Shown here in pieces: positions 32,229-42,200 of a stretch of 64,000 nucleotides of DNA; the stretch's first letter is position 1, and each line of letters opens with the position of its first letter. Both the position numbers and the translations under genes were made by a program. The stretch is taken from assembly GCA_910579225.1 (NCBI GenBank), contig CAJTTI010000004.1, positions 132,330-196,329 of the forward strand. Direction: 5' to 3'. The notes under the pieces are model-generated. The model did not search any database. It saw nothing but the letters and a program-made list of their open reading frames with translations, and had not been told where the DNA came from. Origin of the DNA: an uncultured Lachnospiraceae bacterium. Its GTDB lineage: Bacteria > Bacillota > Clostridia > Lachnospirales > Lachnospiraceae.

Positions 32229-32729
32229 TCAAGTTTTTCTTTTTCCCTCATGGGAGCCGATCAAATTCAGCAGCATTCCCAGCGCCACCGCACATATCGC
32301 CGCCGTCTTCCCATACCGTGAAGTCATACAAGTCAAAACCGCTCCCATATATGGGACAGAAGCGCTCACCCGTCCGATAAAACGGTCATAGGGTACTGGT
32401 AGCGGATCCTCCCGCTCATTGGCGTCTCCTTTGGTATGGAAGGTTCCGGACACTATTTGATTTGACATCACCCGATGGGTGATGATGCCGGTATCTTCCC
32501 CAGAACCATAGAACGCGATAATCTCTTCCGCTTCAATTACTTCTGGCTGCGCAGCCCTCACGTAGATCAGACTTCCGACTGGCCGTGCCGGTTCCATACT
32601 GCCACTGACTACGTGGTACATCCGGCAGCCAAAAACCTCTGGCAGCACCAGCAAGGAACAAAGGATAATCACAGACAGAATCATCAGAGTCCCCGCCGCG
32701 CTGCAGATTTTTTTCAGTCTTTTTTTCAT
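32229..32729 (-). CDS. SipW-like (S26B) signal peptidase I
   Basis: The protein has 166 residues with two membrane helices (about 10-30 and 125-150). The catalytic Ser is in VSGSMEP (S44). In place of the bacterial catalytic Lys there is a His in ITHRVM (H85), which marks the ER/archaeal-type S26B branch that includes SipW of Bacillus. The adjoining upstream gene remnant is a wall-surface type protein and was probably its substrate. Four bases overlap that remnant's reading frame. Confidence 0.88.
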   Translation of the reverse strand: MKKRLKKICSAAGTLMILSVIILCSLLVLPEVFGCRMYHVVSGSMEPARPVGSLIYVRAAQPEVIEAEEIIAFYGSGEDTGIITHRVMSNQIVSGTFHTKGDANEREDPLPVPYDRFIGRVSASVPYMGAVLTCMTSRYGKTAAICAVALGMLLNLIGSHEGKRKT

Positions 32730-33090
32730 GGCAGTTTTTTACCGGAAGTCTTATGCTTCTTCAGATAGACCGCCGCTCCAATCAGCACCAGGAGCGCTGT
32801 GAGCCCAATTCCCACATAAGCCGGAAAATATCCCATCAGTCCCTGCTGGTCCGCTTTCAAAGCCGCCAATGGTACTTCCTCGTCATCCAAATCTCTCAGC
32901 TCCTCCTGACCAGCCAAAGGAACCTCTTCATCCGGCGCCTCCGCCCGTACCGCCACCTTCAGTTGAAGGCCAATCGTACTCAAAGGTAAAGATATTCTCT
33001 GCCTCGTTGGCGGACAGAGTCATGACCATGTTCAGCGCCTGCGGAACATATCCCTCAATGTAACGAGAGGACACGTACTGACGGCACCTG
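32726..33090 (-). pseudogene. surface protein remnant, frameshifted and 5'-truncated
   Basis: One minus frame reads RYIEGYVPQALNMVMTL...EYDWPSTEGGGTGGGA and stops at 32928. A second frame picks up APDEEVPLAGQEELR, then LDDEEVPLA, a membrane helix (YVGIGLTALLVLIGAAVYL) and a KKHKTSGKK tail. Joining them by a one-base shift near 32935 restores a typical SipW-linked surface protein end. The 5' part is missing beyond about 33090, where unrelated plus-strand sequence begins. Confidence 0.6.
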
Positions 33091-33099
33091 TCCCAGTGT

Positions 33100-33606
33100 A
33101 TGTCTCCCCTTCGTACGGCTGACATCGGCGATATGATCGTAGAAGTGAACAGCCGTTTCATAAAGAATGATATGCCATCCCTGTCCCAGGCAGTCTGCTT
33201 ATTGAAAGAAGGACCATTTACATTGGCCACAGAAGACGAGTGGGAATATCTCTGCAATGGTGGTACACGCACGTTATTTCGGTGGGGCGATCTGTTAAAT
33301 GATGATATATTGTCTGAGATCTATGATACAGGTACTGTCAGCAAAGCAGATGAGAATACATCATCTATGCTGAATCAGATCAATATGCTGGGCTTATTCA
33401 TTGCTTATGATTCATATAAAAATGAAATCATTGATCACACTTTGTACACTAAAGGCGGTGATGGCGGATGTTCACTCTGCGGTGGTGACGGTGCCATTTA
33501 TGTCCTGCCTTGTTATACCGCTTTTTATCGTCAGTCGACTTACAAAGGCATCCACTGCTTATCAAAAAACTACTACTGCTACCGGCGTATTCTGCGGTTG
33601 CCATGA
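33100..33606 (+). pseudogene. SUMF1/formylglycine-generating-enzyme-like domain fragment
   Basis: The frame encodes up to 168 residues. LATEDEWEYLCNGGTRTLFRWGD in pieces matches the conserved E-W-E-Y...GG...R...WG core of the FGE-sulfatase family, and the end NYYCYRRILRLP looks like a native C-terminus. Family members need an N-terminal half that is absent; the 5' side abuts the surface protein remnant. Probably an N-terminally truncated relic. It could be residually translated from ATG 33175. Confidence 0.5.
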
Positions 33607-33665
33607 CAGATTCCGTACTGGTAATGACTGCAATGAAGTAAGAAATTATTTGTTTAAACAAGATG

Positions 33666-33694
33666 TTGACTTTTTCACGGTCTATTTCTATAAT
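33666..33694 (+). promoter_or_regulatory. consensus promoter of the GntR repressor
   Basis: TTGACT at 33666-33671, 17 bases, TATAAT at 33689-33694. The leader to ATG 33798 is about 95 bases and could hold the operator. Confidence 0.8.
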
Positions 33695-33797
33695 ATAATT
33701 TATCAGAAGTTACACAGTATATGCGATCAACCAGCTTCAGAGCTTGAGGAATATTGGCGCAATATAACCGGTAATTCTTACTCAGAGGTAAACAGAA

Positions 33798-34529
33798 ATG
33801 CCAAAATCAATATATGAAACGATTTATAAAGATTTAAAACAGAAAATTGAAACCAATGTTTTCGCTTACCAGGAGTTTTTACCGTCGGAAAACACGTTAA
33901 TCCAGACTTATAACTGCTCCCGTAATACCCTGCGCCGGGCCGTCAGCCGTCTGGTAACCGACGGCTATGTCCAAACGATGCAGGGAAAGGGAGTCCGCAA
34001 TATTTATCAACCGATAGAACAGACTGCTTTCACTATCGGAGAAATTGAAAGTTTCCGGGAATCTGCCGCACGTAACGGACACCATTCCTTTACAAAAGTT
34101 CTTTTATTTACCGAATTTGCAATAAATGAAAAGCAGGCTCAGTCTACAGGGTTTCCTGTGGAAACGGATATATATTATATTCAGCGCCTCCATTATTTAG
34201 ATGATATTCCGCTGATTCTTAACCACAACTATTTTTTAAAAGAGGCCGTTCCAGGCCTCACAGAAGAGATTGCAGAAAATTCTATTTATCAATATCTGGA
34301 ACAGACCTTGCATATGGCTATTGTAAACAGCAAACGGATTATGACCGTAGAGAAAATGACGCAAATTGACGAAAAATACCTGAACATGAATGCAGAAGAT
34401 TACAATTGCGTGGCAGTAGTCAGCAGCCATACTTACAACAGCGACGGCGTAATGTTTGAATATACCCAATCAAGACATCGCCCGGACTATTTCCGCTTTT
34501 ATGACAACGCTGTGAGAAAACCTGGCTGA
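33798..34529 (+). CDS. treR: GntR/UTRA transcriptional regulator, trehalose repressor (TreR) type
   Basis: The 243-residue protein has an N-terminal GntR winged helix (about 5-70, FLPSENTLIQTYNCSRNTLR). A UTRA effector domain follows (about 85-235), with YYIQRLHYLDDIPLILNHNYF. The overall pattern matches TreR, which binds trehalose 6-phosphate. No trehalose transporter or hydrolase gene adjoins it, so it is an orphan here. The neighbouring scar of broken genes suggests its operon was lost or moved. Specificity is by resemblance only. Confidence 0.75.
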   Translation: MPKSIYETIYKDLKQKIETNVFAYQEFLPSENTLIQTYNCSRNTLRRAVSRLVTDGYVQTMQGKGVRNIYQPIEQTAFTIGEIESFRESAARNGHHSFTKVLLFTEFAINEKQAQSTGFPVETDIYYIQRLHYLDDIPLILNHNYFLKEAVPGLTEEIAENSIYQYLEQTLHMAIVNSKRIMTVEKMTQIDEKYLNMNAEDYNCVAVVSSHTYNSDGVMFEYTQSRHRPDYFRFYDNAVRKPG

Positions 34530-34605
34530 TTCCTAAAGCCTTCTTCCGAATCTTCGACATTCAGAAAAACTATTGCCTGCCCTGGGAAGCAGTTCTGAAA
34601 TACCG

Positions 34606-36426
34606 TTATAATTCATTTATTATTTCTGTTATTTCCATATTACATATACGTTTTGAAGGAGCATAAACTGCAGTGATTACCGTTGCCAAAACAAGCAGAA
34701 GGATTCCGAAAAGAGGTATCACAGGTACATTCCAGACCGCATATCTAAAATGGGCTGCAATCAGAATGTTATAAATCCATTTATGAATCAAAAGACCAAT
34801 TATACAACCTAAAATGCAGCCAGTCACCGCATAAGTAACTGCCTCAGCAGCTATCATTTTGATCACTTGACGTTCACTCATTCCAATGGCCCGCATTACC
34901 CCATATTGTTTTATCCTTACAAACACACTCATGGAAATGTTATTGATAACGTTTAACACGGCAACCAATGTGATAACAGTTAAAAATCCATATACACAAA
35001 ATACAAATGCCCTATAGGTGCCTGTGGTGCGCTCATCGCGCTTATCACGAAAGATCCCATTTTTATCTGCAATATGATTGATTGCTGTCATTTCTTCATC
35101 GGTTATATCGTTTGTCGTCTGAGCCATAAGAACCGAATAATCATTGAGTCCAGTCAGACGGGTAAAGGTATCCCCGGAAGTAATAAGCGTGACTTTGCCA
35201 TTGGTAAGCCCGTCACTGTTAAAAGGATCATATTTTAATAAACCGGCTATTTCAAGTTGTTCACTCTCCACCCATATGTTATCTCCGATCTCTAATGTAC
35301 TATCTCTATCCCAGGTGGCAAGTACATAATGGCTATTACCATATACTTTTGTAATATCGCTGCCTTTTTTGAGAATATGATCTTTTGAAAGGCACCTCAG
35401 TTCAAATTCATCAAAAGAAATAATATCAATGGTATTTGATAATCGCTTATTTTCGTCCATTACTGCTGGAACATCTAACATACTTCTGCGTCCGAAAGCA
35501 CGCTTGATACCATCCATATTGTTAATCGTATCTAGTAATTCCTCATCTATGGAATTGGCCCCATCACTGCTTGAAATACTGATGTCTGCAGTGCTTGAGG
35601 ACTGCGGTATCAGACAACCAATAAAATCAATCAATACCAAAAAAATCAAAAATAAAACTATGCTAAGCGCAAAGGAACCTGTGATAAGCATCAAATTTTT
35701 CTTTGCCAATACCGCATGATGAACGCCAAGAGCTGTTTCTATTTTGAAGATGCGTATATTTACTGTCTGGCGCAACTTACCAGACTTTTCTGAATTTCCG
35801 GAAACCGCTGTAACAGGAGATACTTTTGCTGCGCGTTTTGCGGGGGAGCTCGCCGCAAGCAGCACGGTAACAATCCCAACCACTACTCCGCTAATTATAC
35901 CTGTTATACTGATTCCAAAAAGAGGTATATTAGAAAATTCTTCGCCAACAAGGAACCGTAGTGCAGCACATAAACACCATGTCATTATGATTCCAAGTAT
36001 GACACCTATTGGAATCGCTGTCTTACACCAATACAGGGCTTCCAGCCTTACAAAATGAATAATCTGCTCTTTACTCATCCCAATACAGCGCATCATTCCA
36101 AAAAACTTTGTCCTTTGGGCTACATTACTGTTTATTGTACTTGAAATCATCAAGACGCCCGCTATCAATACCAGTAGAAATAATATCGCCGCTGTCAGAA
36201 ACAGTGTTTGTGCCATTGTATTGCCAAGTATGTCTTGGAACGTCAGGTTTCCATGTCTATCCAATAACCTTGCACGCTCCATTTGAACGCCCATGTCAGC
36301 CATGCTGAAAATAGACGTTACCAGAAAAACAGCAAATATAATACAAAGTAACGTCATGCGGTTCTGTCGTTTCCGTACCTTTGCAGAAAGCAGAATAAGA
36401 TCAAGATAACTTTTCATTCCCTGCAC
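34606..36426 (-). CDS. FtsX-type ABC transporter permease (Bce/MacB-like)
   Basis: The protein has 606 residues. The N-terminal third has four or five helices (near 25-45, 75-95, 135-160, 170-195 and 245-265). A large extracytoplasmic domain of about 210 residues follows, then three C-terminal helices (near 485-510, 540-560, 575-597) within an FtsX domain. This plan suits permeases that sense or expel peptide antibiotics. It overlaps the ATPase gene by 13 bases and is the last gene of the RR-HK-ATPase-permease set. Confidence 0.85.
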   Translation of the reverse strand: MQGMKSYLDLILLSAKVRKRQNRMTLLCIIFAVFLVTSIFSMADMGVQMERARLLDRHGNLTFQDILGNTMAQTLFLTAAILFLLVLIAGVLMISSTINSNVAQRTKFFGMMRCIGMSKEQIIHFVRLEALYWCKTAIPIGVILGIIMTWCLCAALRFLVGEEFSNIPLFGISITGIISGVVVGIVTVLLAASSPAKRAAKVSPVTAVSGNSEKSGKLRQTVNIRIFKIETALGVHHAVLAKKNLMLITGSFALSIVLFLIFLVLIDFIGCLIPQSSSTADISISSSDGANSIDEELLDTINNMDGIKRAFGRRSMLDVPAVMDENKRLSNTIDIISFDEFELRCLSKDHILKKGSDITKVYGNSHYVLATWDRDSTLEIGDNIWVESEQLEIAGLLKYDPFNSDGLTNGKVTLITSGDTFTRLTGLNDYSVLMAQTTNDITDEEMTAINHIADKNGIFRDKRDERTTGTYRAFVFCVYGFLTVITLVAVLNVINNISMSVFVRIKQYGVMRAIGMSERQVIKMIAAEAVTYAVTGCILGCIIGLLIHKWIYNILIAAHFRYAVWNVPVIPLFGILLLVLATVITAVYAPSKRICNMEITEIINEL

Positions 36427-37103
36427 CTCCCAAGATCGGTAAACACACCGTCAGATACCTGCAATACCCTGTCTGCCGTCTGTGCAATACTTTGGCTATG
36501 AGTAATCATAATAATTGTCTGTTCATATTTTTTAGACGCTTCTTTTAACAGGGTAATTACTTCGCTGCTGTTTCGCGTGTCAAGATTTCCGGTGGGCTCG
36601 TCCGCAAGAATGAGAGACGGGCGTGTAATAAGGGCCCGCCCGATTGCCACACGCTGCTGCTGGCCACCGGATAGCTGGCTGGGCAGATGATTACAACGTT
36701 CCTGCAGATGAAGTACCGTAAGTAGTTCTTCCAGATATTTCTTATCCGGTTTTTGATAATCAAGCAGCACCGGAAAAATAATATTTTGAAGGACTGTCAG
36801 TTCGGGGACCAGATTGAATGCCTGAAAAACAAAACCGATATTCCTCCGGCGAAAAACGGTAAGTTTGCGGTCATTCATGGAAAAAATGTCTTTGCCGCCA
36901 ATAGTTACCTTGCCGGACGTAGGTGTATCAAGTGCCCCTATCATGTTGAGCAGCGTACTTTTGCCGGAACCGGATTCTCCGACAATCGCCACATATTCAC
37001 CCTTTGGAACGGAGAAGCTGACTTTTTTCAAAGCACGTACGGCAGTTTCACCACTTCCATAAGTTTTGCAGATATTGTCTACCTCTAATAAGTTCATGTG
37101 CAA
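36414..37103 (-). CDS. ABC transporter ATP-binding protein
   Basis: The protein has 229 residues, LolD/MacB/BceA-like. Walker A GESGSGKST is at 42-50, the Q-loop at VFQAFNL near 92-98, the signature LSGGQQQR at 144-151, and Walker B with D-loop ILADEPTGNLD near 168-178. It powers the FtsX-type permease encoded next, with overlapping genes implying a fixed complex at the membrane. Confidence 0.94.
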   Translation of the reverse strand: MHMNLLEVDNICKTYGSGETAVRALKKVSFSVPKGEYVAIVGESGSGKSTLLNMIGALDTPTSGKVTIGGKDIFSMNDRKLTVFRRRNIGFVFQAFNLVPELTVLQNIIFPVLLDYQKPDKKYLEELLTVLHLQERCNHLPSQLSGGQQQRVAIGRALITRPSLILADEPTGNLDTRNSSEVITLLKEASKKYEQTIIMITHSQSIAQTADRVLQVSDGVFTDLGRCRE

Positions 37104-37195
37104 ACACCTCTTTTTTGTTTTGATAGACCCAATATAGCAAAGAAACCCTACACCTGTATTACAGCCAGCCTACAATTTTGTAGGAAAAAACAATT

Positions 37196-38227
37196 TCATT
37201 GCACTAAAAAATTCATTGTAAAAGACGTCCCTGCTCCTAACATGCTGCTCACTTCTATTGTCCCCTCATGAGCTTCCACAATCACCTTTGTAAGCGACAG
37301 TCCAAGCCCTATACCTTGTTTGTCTTTTGAAAAACGACTGCGGTAAAACCGTTTAAAAATATGGTGCAGATCCTCCTGGTGTATGCCGCTGCCATTATCC
37401 TTTATAATAATCTGAACAATGGAAGGGAATAACCGCCACTCAATACAGATAAGAGCTCCTTTTTCTGTATGGTCAAGCGCATTTTTAACAAGGTTACTGA
37501 TCGCTTCGATGAGCCAGCTGCGGTCACATAAAAGCATAATTTCTTCATTACCCCATAAGCAGATTTCTTTTCCCTCCTGTCTTGCGCGAAACAGGAAATG
37601 TCGCTTTACCTCCTCTGCAAGATCGAATATATGTTCCGGAAACTTCTCCAATATAACCGCACCTGCGTCCAGTTTTGTGATTTTCAAAAGATTTTGTACC
37701 AGTGTCTCAATGCGGTCAAGTTCCTGCCCGGAAAACCTGCTAAATTCCTGTATCGCTGAAAGTTCTTCTGCTTCATCTTGTATAAGTCCGTTATAAATAT
37801 TAAGGGCAGCAAGGGGCGTCTTTAACTGGTGTGAGATATCAGATATTGTATTACGTAAAAATTTCTTTGCATTTTTCTCATTCTCTGTGTGAGCATTTAA
37901 GATTGCGACCAAAGAATTAACTTCGTGGAACAGCCTGTATAATTCACCCTCATCATTACACTCTATGGATGCATTTCGATTACCAGCTATATATTCCATA
38001 ATCTGTTCTATGGCATCTTCCATGATTTTATGCTGTTCCCTGAAATACATGTAGCAAAGTATCAATATTGTAACCGCCATGCAAAAGCTGCAAATTATAA
38101 TAAGATAAACTGCGTTTTTAACCTCGAAGACCATTAATAACACTGAAATCAACATAAAAACCAGGATGCAGAACAACATACCAGCAAAAAGGAATCGGAT
38201 CTTTCTGTTTGCAAATAGTTTCATCAT
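37196..38227 (-). CDS. membrane histidine kinase with intramembrane-sensing layout
   Basis: The protein has 343 residues from ATG 38227, which overlaps the regulator stop as ATGA. Two helices (about 11-33 and 40-60) are joined by only a few residues, so there is no extracellular sensor. A HAMP-like linker, then the His in ISDISHQLKTPLAAL (H133), and an intact HATPase (NLVKNALDH, DNGSGI, GIGLGLSLTK) follow. Kinases of this shape usually take their signal from a partner ABC transporter. The ABC genes downstream fit, giving a Bce-type flux-sensing module by inference. Confidence 0.9.
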   Translation of the reverse strand: MMKLFANRKIRFLFAGMLFCILVFMLISVLLMVFEVKNAVYLIIICSFCMAVTILILCYMYFREQHKIMEDAIEQIMEYIAGNRNASIECNDEGELYRLFHEVNSLVAILNAHTENEKNAKKFLRNTISDISHQLKTPLAALNIYNGLIQDEAEELSAIQEFSRFSGQELDRIETLVQNLLKITKLDAGAVILEKFPEHIFDLAEEVKRHFLFRARQEGKEICLWGNEEIMLLCDRSWLIEAISNLVKNALDHTEKGALICIEWRLFPSIVQIIIKDNGSGIHQEDLHHIFKRFYRSRFSKDKQGIGLGLSLTKVIVEAHEGTIEVSSMLGAGTSFTMNFLVQ

Positions 38228-38919
38228 ACACCTGGTTCTTTCGTATTCCATTTATAGCCCATGCCCCGAACCGTGACAATCCGGTTCGGTTTTCCGGGAT
38301 CGTCCTCAATTTTTGTACGGAGCCTTCGGATATATACGGTGAGAGAATGATTGTCAATATAGTTTTCGCTGTAATCCCAAAGCTTCCCTAAAATCTGCTG
38401 GGGAGAAAGTATCTGGTCGGGATTTTCCAGAAATAAGCACAATAATTTATACTCACTGGCTGTCAAGTCAAGCGGCTTTCCCTGTCTATAAACCTGGCTT
38501 TTCAGAAGGTTTATACTTATATTTCTTGAGTTCAATTCCGTGACAGTCTTATTAAAATTTTCACTCCTGCGCAGCAGTGCATGAATCCTTGACAAGAATA
38601 CTGCTAACTTAAAAGGTTTTGTAATGTAATCGTCGCCGCCAATATCAAGCCCCATAATTATATCCGTTTCTTCATCAGCAGCAGTAAGAAACATAACAGG
38701 CACTTTGGAAGCCTGACGTATCTTTCTGCAAAAATCAAAACCGGAACCGTCTGGGAGCGATACATCCAGTATCACCAAATCATACACTCCATTTCCCCAT
38801 AATGTATCTGCTTCCAGCGTGGTACGGGCGATATCTATTTCATAACCCTGTTTTTTCAAAGCAAAAGAAAGCCCATTGATTAAGCTCAAATCATCTTCCA
38901 CTAAAAATATTCGTTTCAT
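38224..38919 (-). CDS. OmpR-family response regulator
   Basis: The protein has 231 residues. The receiver domain has the phosphoacceptor Asp in LVILDVSLPDG (D52), acidic pocket EDD near 8-10 and Lys in ITKPFK near 101. A C-terminal winged helix (about 130-225) carries LTASEYKLLCLFLE and VYIRRLRTKIEDDP. It is first in the operon with its kinase and the ABC genes and probably drives that operon. An inverted repeat 11-65 bases upstream of its start is a candidate binding or regulatory site. Confidence 0.93.
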   Translation of the reverse strand: MKRIFLVEDDLSLINGLSFALKKQGYEIDIARTTLEADTLWGNGVYDLVILDVSLPDGSGFDFCRKIRQASKVPVMFLTAADEETDIIMGLDIGGDDYITKPFKLAVFLSRIHALLRRSENFNKTVTELNSRNISINLLKSQVYRQGKPLDLTASEYKLLCLFLENPDQILSPQQILGKLWDYSENYIDNHSLTVYIRRLRTKIEDDPGKPNRIVTVRGMGYKWNTKEPGV

Positions 38920-38929
38920 TTGTTATTTA

Positions 38930-38984
38930 GTGTACTGACACTTCCACTTTTATCCAAACTCTTCAGAATGAACTCTCAGTACAC
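38930..38984. promoter_or_regulatory. 9-bp inverted repeat ahead of the response regulator
   Basis: GTGTACTGA (38930-38938) and TCAGTACAC (38976-38984) are perfect complements, 37 bases apart, just upstream of the regulator gene. They may be a binding site for the regulator, a leader stem or the ends of a tiny insertion. Confidence 0.4.
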
Positions 38985-39024
38985 GAGCTCCTTTCGTTCT
39001 TTATTCTTTCGTCCATCAGCTTTT

Positions 39025-39123
39025 TTATTCAAAAAACAGCCTTTTCACGAGCTCACTGGAATAGATTGCAATTACTTCATTTTTATGCCAGCTAGTATAG
39101 ATAAACGCCTCCGCGACGAACAT
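39025..39123 (-). CDS. possible 32-residue small protein
   Basis: A short frame with AAGGAAAG ahead of ATG 39123 encodes MFVAEAFIYTSWHKNE and onward to VKRLFFE. It is in the gap between carB and the response regulator, behind a promoter-like repeat at 39174-39215. No family is recognised. It may be part of a small mobile cassette and not a true gene. Confidence 0.3.
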   Translation of the reverse strand: MFVAEAFIYTSWHKNEVIAIYSSELVKRLFFE

Positions 39124-39173
39124 TCTTTCCTTGTAGTGAATAGTTCGTACCTCCTTGTCCACTGAAGGTATTC

Positions 39174-39215
39174 TACCACAATTTATAGCATATTTCCAAT
39201 TAGCATGTTCAACTT
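39174..39215 (-). repeat. dispersed promoter-like repeat, copy 1
   Basis: About 34 of 40 bases agree with 61213-61252, by eye. On the minus strand it reads AACATGCTAA, TGGAAATAT, AATTGTGGTAGAAT, resembling a -35/-10 pair. Confidence 0.45.
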
Positions 39216-39242
39216 ATGACTTCTTCTACTTGATACAATAAT

Positions 39243-42200
39243 TCATTCATCATCTATCGCAGACACGCCAATGGTCACTTCCTCCAGTACATCCAAAAGC
39301 ACCCTTACCGTATCCAGTGATGTAAGCATGGTAATATTATTCTGCGTTGCCGCATTTCGGATTGCCGCGCCGTCTTCATAATGAATACCGGAAAGAATTG
39401 CACGGGTATTGATCACATAACTGACATATCCGGCCCGGATTGCATCCAAAATTTCACTGCTGCCTTCCGATGGTTTACCCAGTATACGGGTGCGTATTCC
39501 ATGCTGTTTCAGATACTCCCCCGTGAGAGAAGTTGCTTCTATATTAAAGCCCATATCATAGAAACGTCTGACCAAAGAAAGGGCTTCCTCTTTATCCTCA
39601 TCCGCCAACGTTACGATTACAGTCCCGTAATTCTGTACACGAATACCGGAAGCAATCATGGCTTTATACATTGCCCTGTGAAGTTTCCTGTCATATCCGA
39701 TGGCCTCTCCCGTAGATTTCATTTCTGGTGAAAGGTATGTATCCATGCCATTTAATTTGGAAAAGGAAAATGTTGGTACTTTAACATACCATCGCTGCTT
39801 TTCTTTCGGATATATCTCATGAATTCCCTGTGCTTTCAGGTTCTTTCCAAGAATAACTTTCGTTGCTATATCAGCCAGAGGATATCCGGTCGCTTTTGAT
39901 AAAAACGGCACTGTCCGCGAAGAACGGGGATTCACCTCAATGACAGATACATTCTGCTCTTTATCCACAATAAACTGGATATTAAACAGACCGACAATGC
40001 CAATGCCAGTCCCCAATTTCTTCGCATAGTCCAGAATCGTTTCTTTTACCCTTTCAGATATACTGAACGTGGGATATACACAGATGGAATCACCCGAATG
40101 AACGCCGGTCCTTTCTACCAGCTCCATAATTCCGGGAACAAATACCTCCTTTCCATCGCAAATGGCATCCACTTCCACTTCCTTACCACAAATATATTTA
40201 TCAACCAATACCGGTTTATCTTCATTGATCTCTACGGCTGTTTTTAGATACCTGCGCAAATGCTCTTCTTTTGCCACAATCTGCATGGCTCTTCCGCCAA
40301 GCACAAAGCTTGGACGTACCAATACCGGATAGCCGATTTCCTCTGCTGCTTTTACACCTTCTTCCATATTTGTCACAGCCCGTCCTTTTGGCTGCGGGAT
40401 GGAAAGTTCCGACAGCAGCTTTTCAAACGCGTCTCTGTTTTCCGACCTCTCAATTGCCGCACAGTCTGTGCCGATGAGCTTTACTCCTCTTTCTTTTAAT
40501 GGTTTTGCCAGATTAACCGCAGTCTGCCCGCCCAAAGATACGATAGTCCCCTCCGGCTTTTCCATCTCGATCACATTCATAACATCTTCCACACATAAGG
40601 GTTCAAAATACAGCTTGTCCGACGTGGTGTAGTCCGTAGACACGGTTTCCGGATTGTTGTTGATGATGATTGCCTCATATCCGGCTTCTTTGATCGTCTT
40701 AACTGCATGTACCGTGGAATAGTCAAACTCCACACCCTGACCGATACGGATCGGACCGGAGCCAAGCACGACGATCTTCTTTCTGTTTTCGATTACTGAT
40801 TCATTCTCTTCCTCATAGGTGGAATAGAAATACGGAACATAGCTTTCAAATTCTGACGCACAGGTATCGATCATTTTATAAACCGGAACTATGCCGTATT
40901 TCCTGCGCAGTTCATAAATTTCTGCTTCTGTCTTATCCCAAAGCCATGCGACAGCCTTATCGGAAAAGCCCATTTTCTTTGCCTGATACAGAGCTTCCCT
41001 GTCACCCACACATGATTTCAGTTCTGTTTCCATATCTATAATTTTTTTCATTTTATTGAGAAAAAAGCAGTCAATTCCGGTCTGGTTGGAAATCTTTGAG
41101 ACGTGAACGCCTGATCTTAACAGCTGCGCAATGGCAAAAATTCTGTCATTAGTCCCGGTTTTTATATCATTCATTAATACATGAACGTCCTCTGTTTCAA
41201 ATTTTTCCATGCGCAGATGATTCACACCTGTTTCCAGGGAACGGATTGCTTTTAACAGGCTTTCTTCAAAAGTTCTGCCAATACTCATAACTTCCCCGGT
41301 AGCTTTCATCTGCGTACCAAGCTTCTGGTTTGCATCCGTAAATTTATCGAACGGAAAACGCGGCATTTTTGTCACTACATAATCCAATGCCGGCTCAAAA
41401 GAAGCCGGCGTATTGACCAGCATAATCTCATCCAGCGCCATCCCCACGCTGATTTTTGCCGAAACTCTTGCAATCGGATACCCGCTTGCCTTCGACGCAA
41501 GGGCGGAAGAACGGGAGACCCGTGGGTTTACCTCGATCAGGTAATACTGAAAAGAATCCGGATCAAGTGCAAACTGCACATTACATCCTCCCTCCACTTT
41601 CAGTGCACGAATGATTTTCAAAGCGCTGTCCCGCAGCATCTGATATTCTTTATTGGTCAGTGTCTGGGACGGACACACCACAATGGAATCTCCTGTGTGT
41701 ATTCCCACTGGGTCTAAATTTTCCATATTGCAGACGGTGATTGCCGTATCGTTGGCATCACGGATCACTTCATATTCGATTTCCCTGAAGCCCTTGATAC
41801 TTTTTTCAATCAATACCTGATGAACCGGAGATAAAGCGATGGCGTTTTTAATCAGCCCCCTGAGTTCCCGCTCGTCATCCGCAAAGCCTCCGCCGGTTCC
41901 TCCAAGGGTAAATGCAGGGCGCAGCACCACCGGATAACCAATTTGCTCCGCCGCCCTTATGGCTTTATCCACCGTATCTGCAATGGCAGACGGCAGTATC
42001 GGCTCTCCTAGTTCTTCACAAAGCGTTTTAAACTGTTCTCTGTCTTCTGCCCGCTCAATACTTTCACTGCAGGTTCCCAAAAGTTCCACCTGACATTCTT
42101 TTAAAATTCCTTTTTTCTCAAGCTGCATCGCCAGATTCAGTCCGGTCTGCCCTCCAATCCCCGGCACAATGGCATCCGGGCGCTCATGACGAACAATCTT

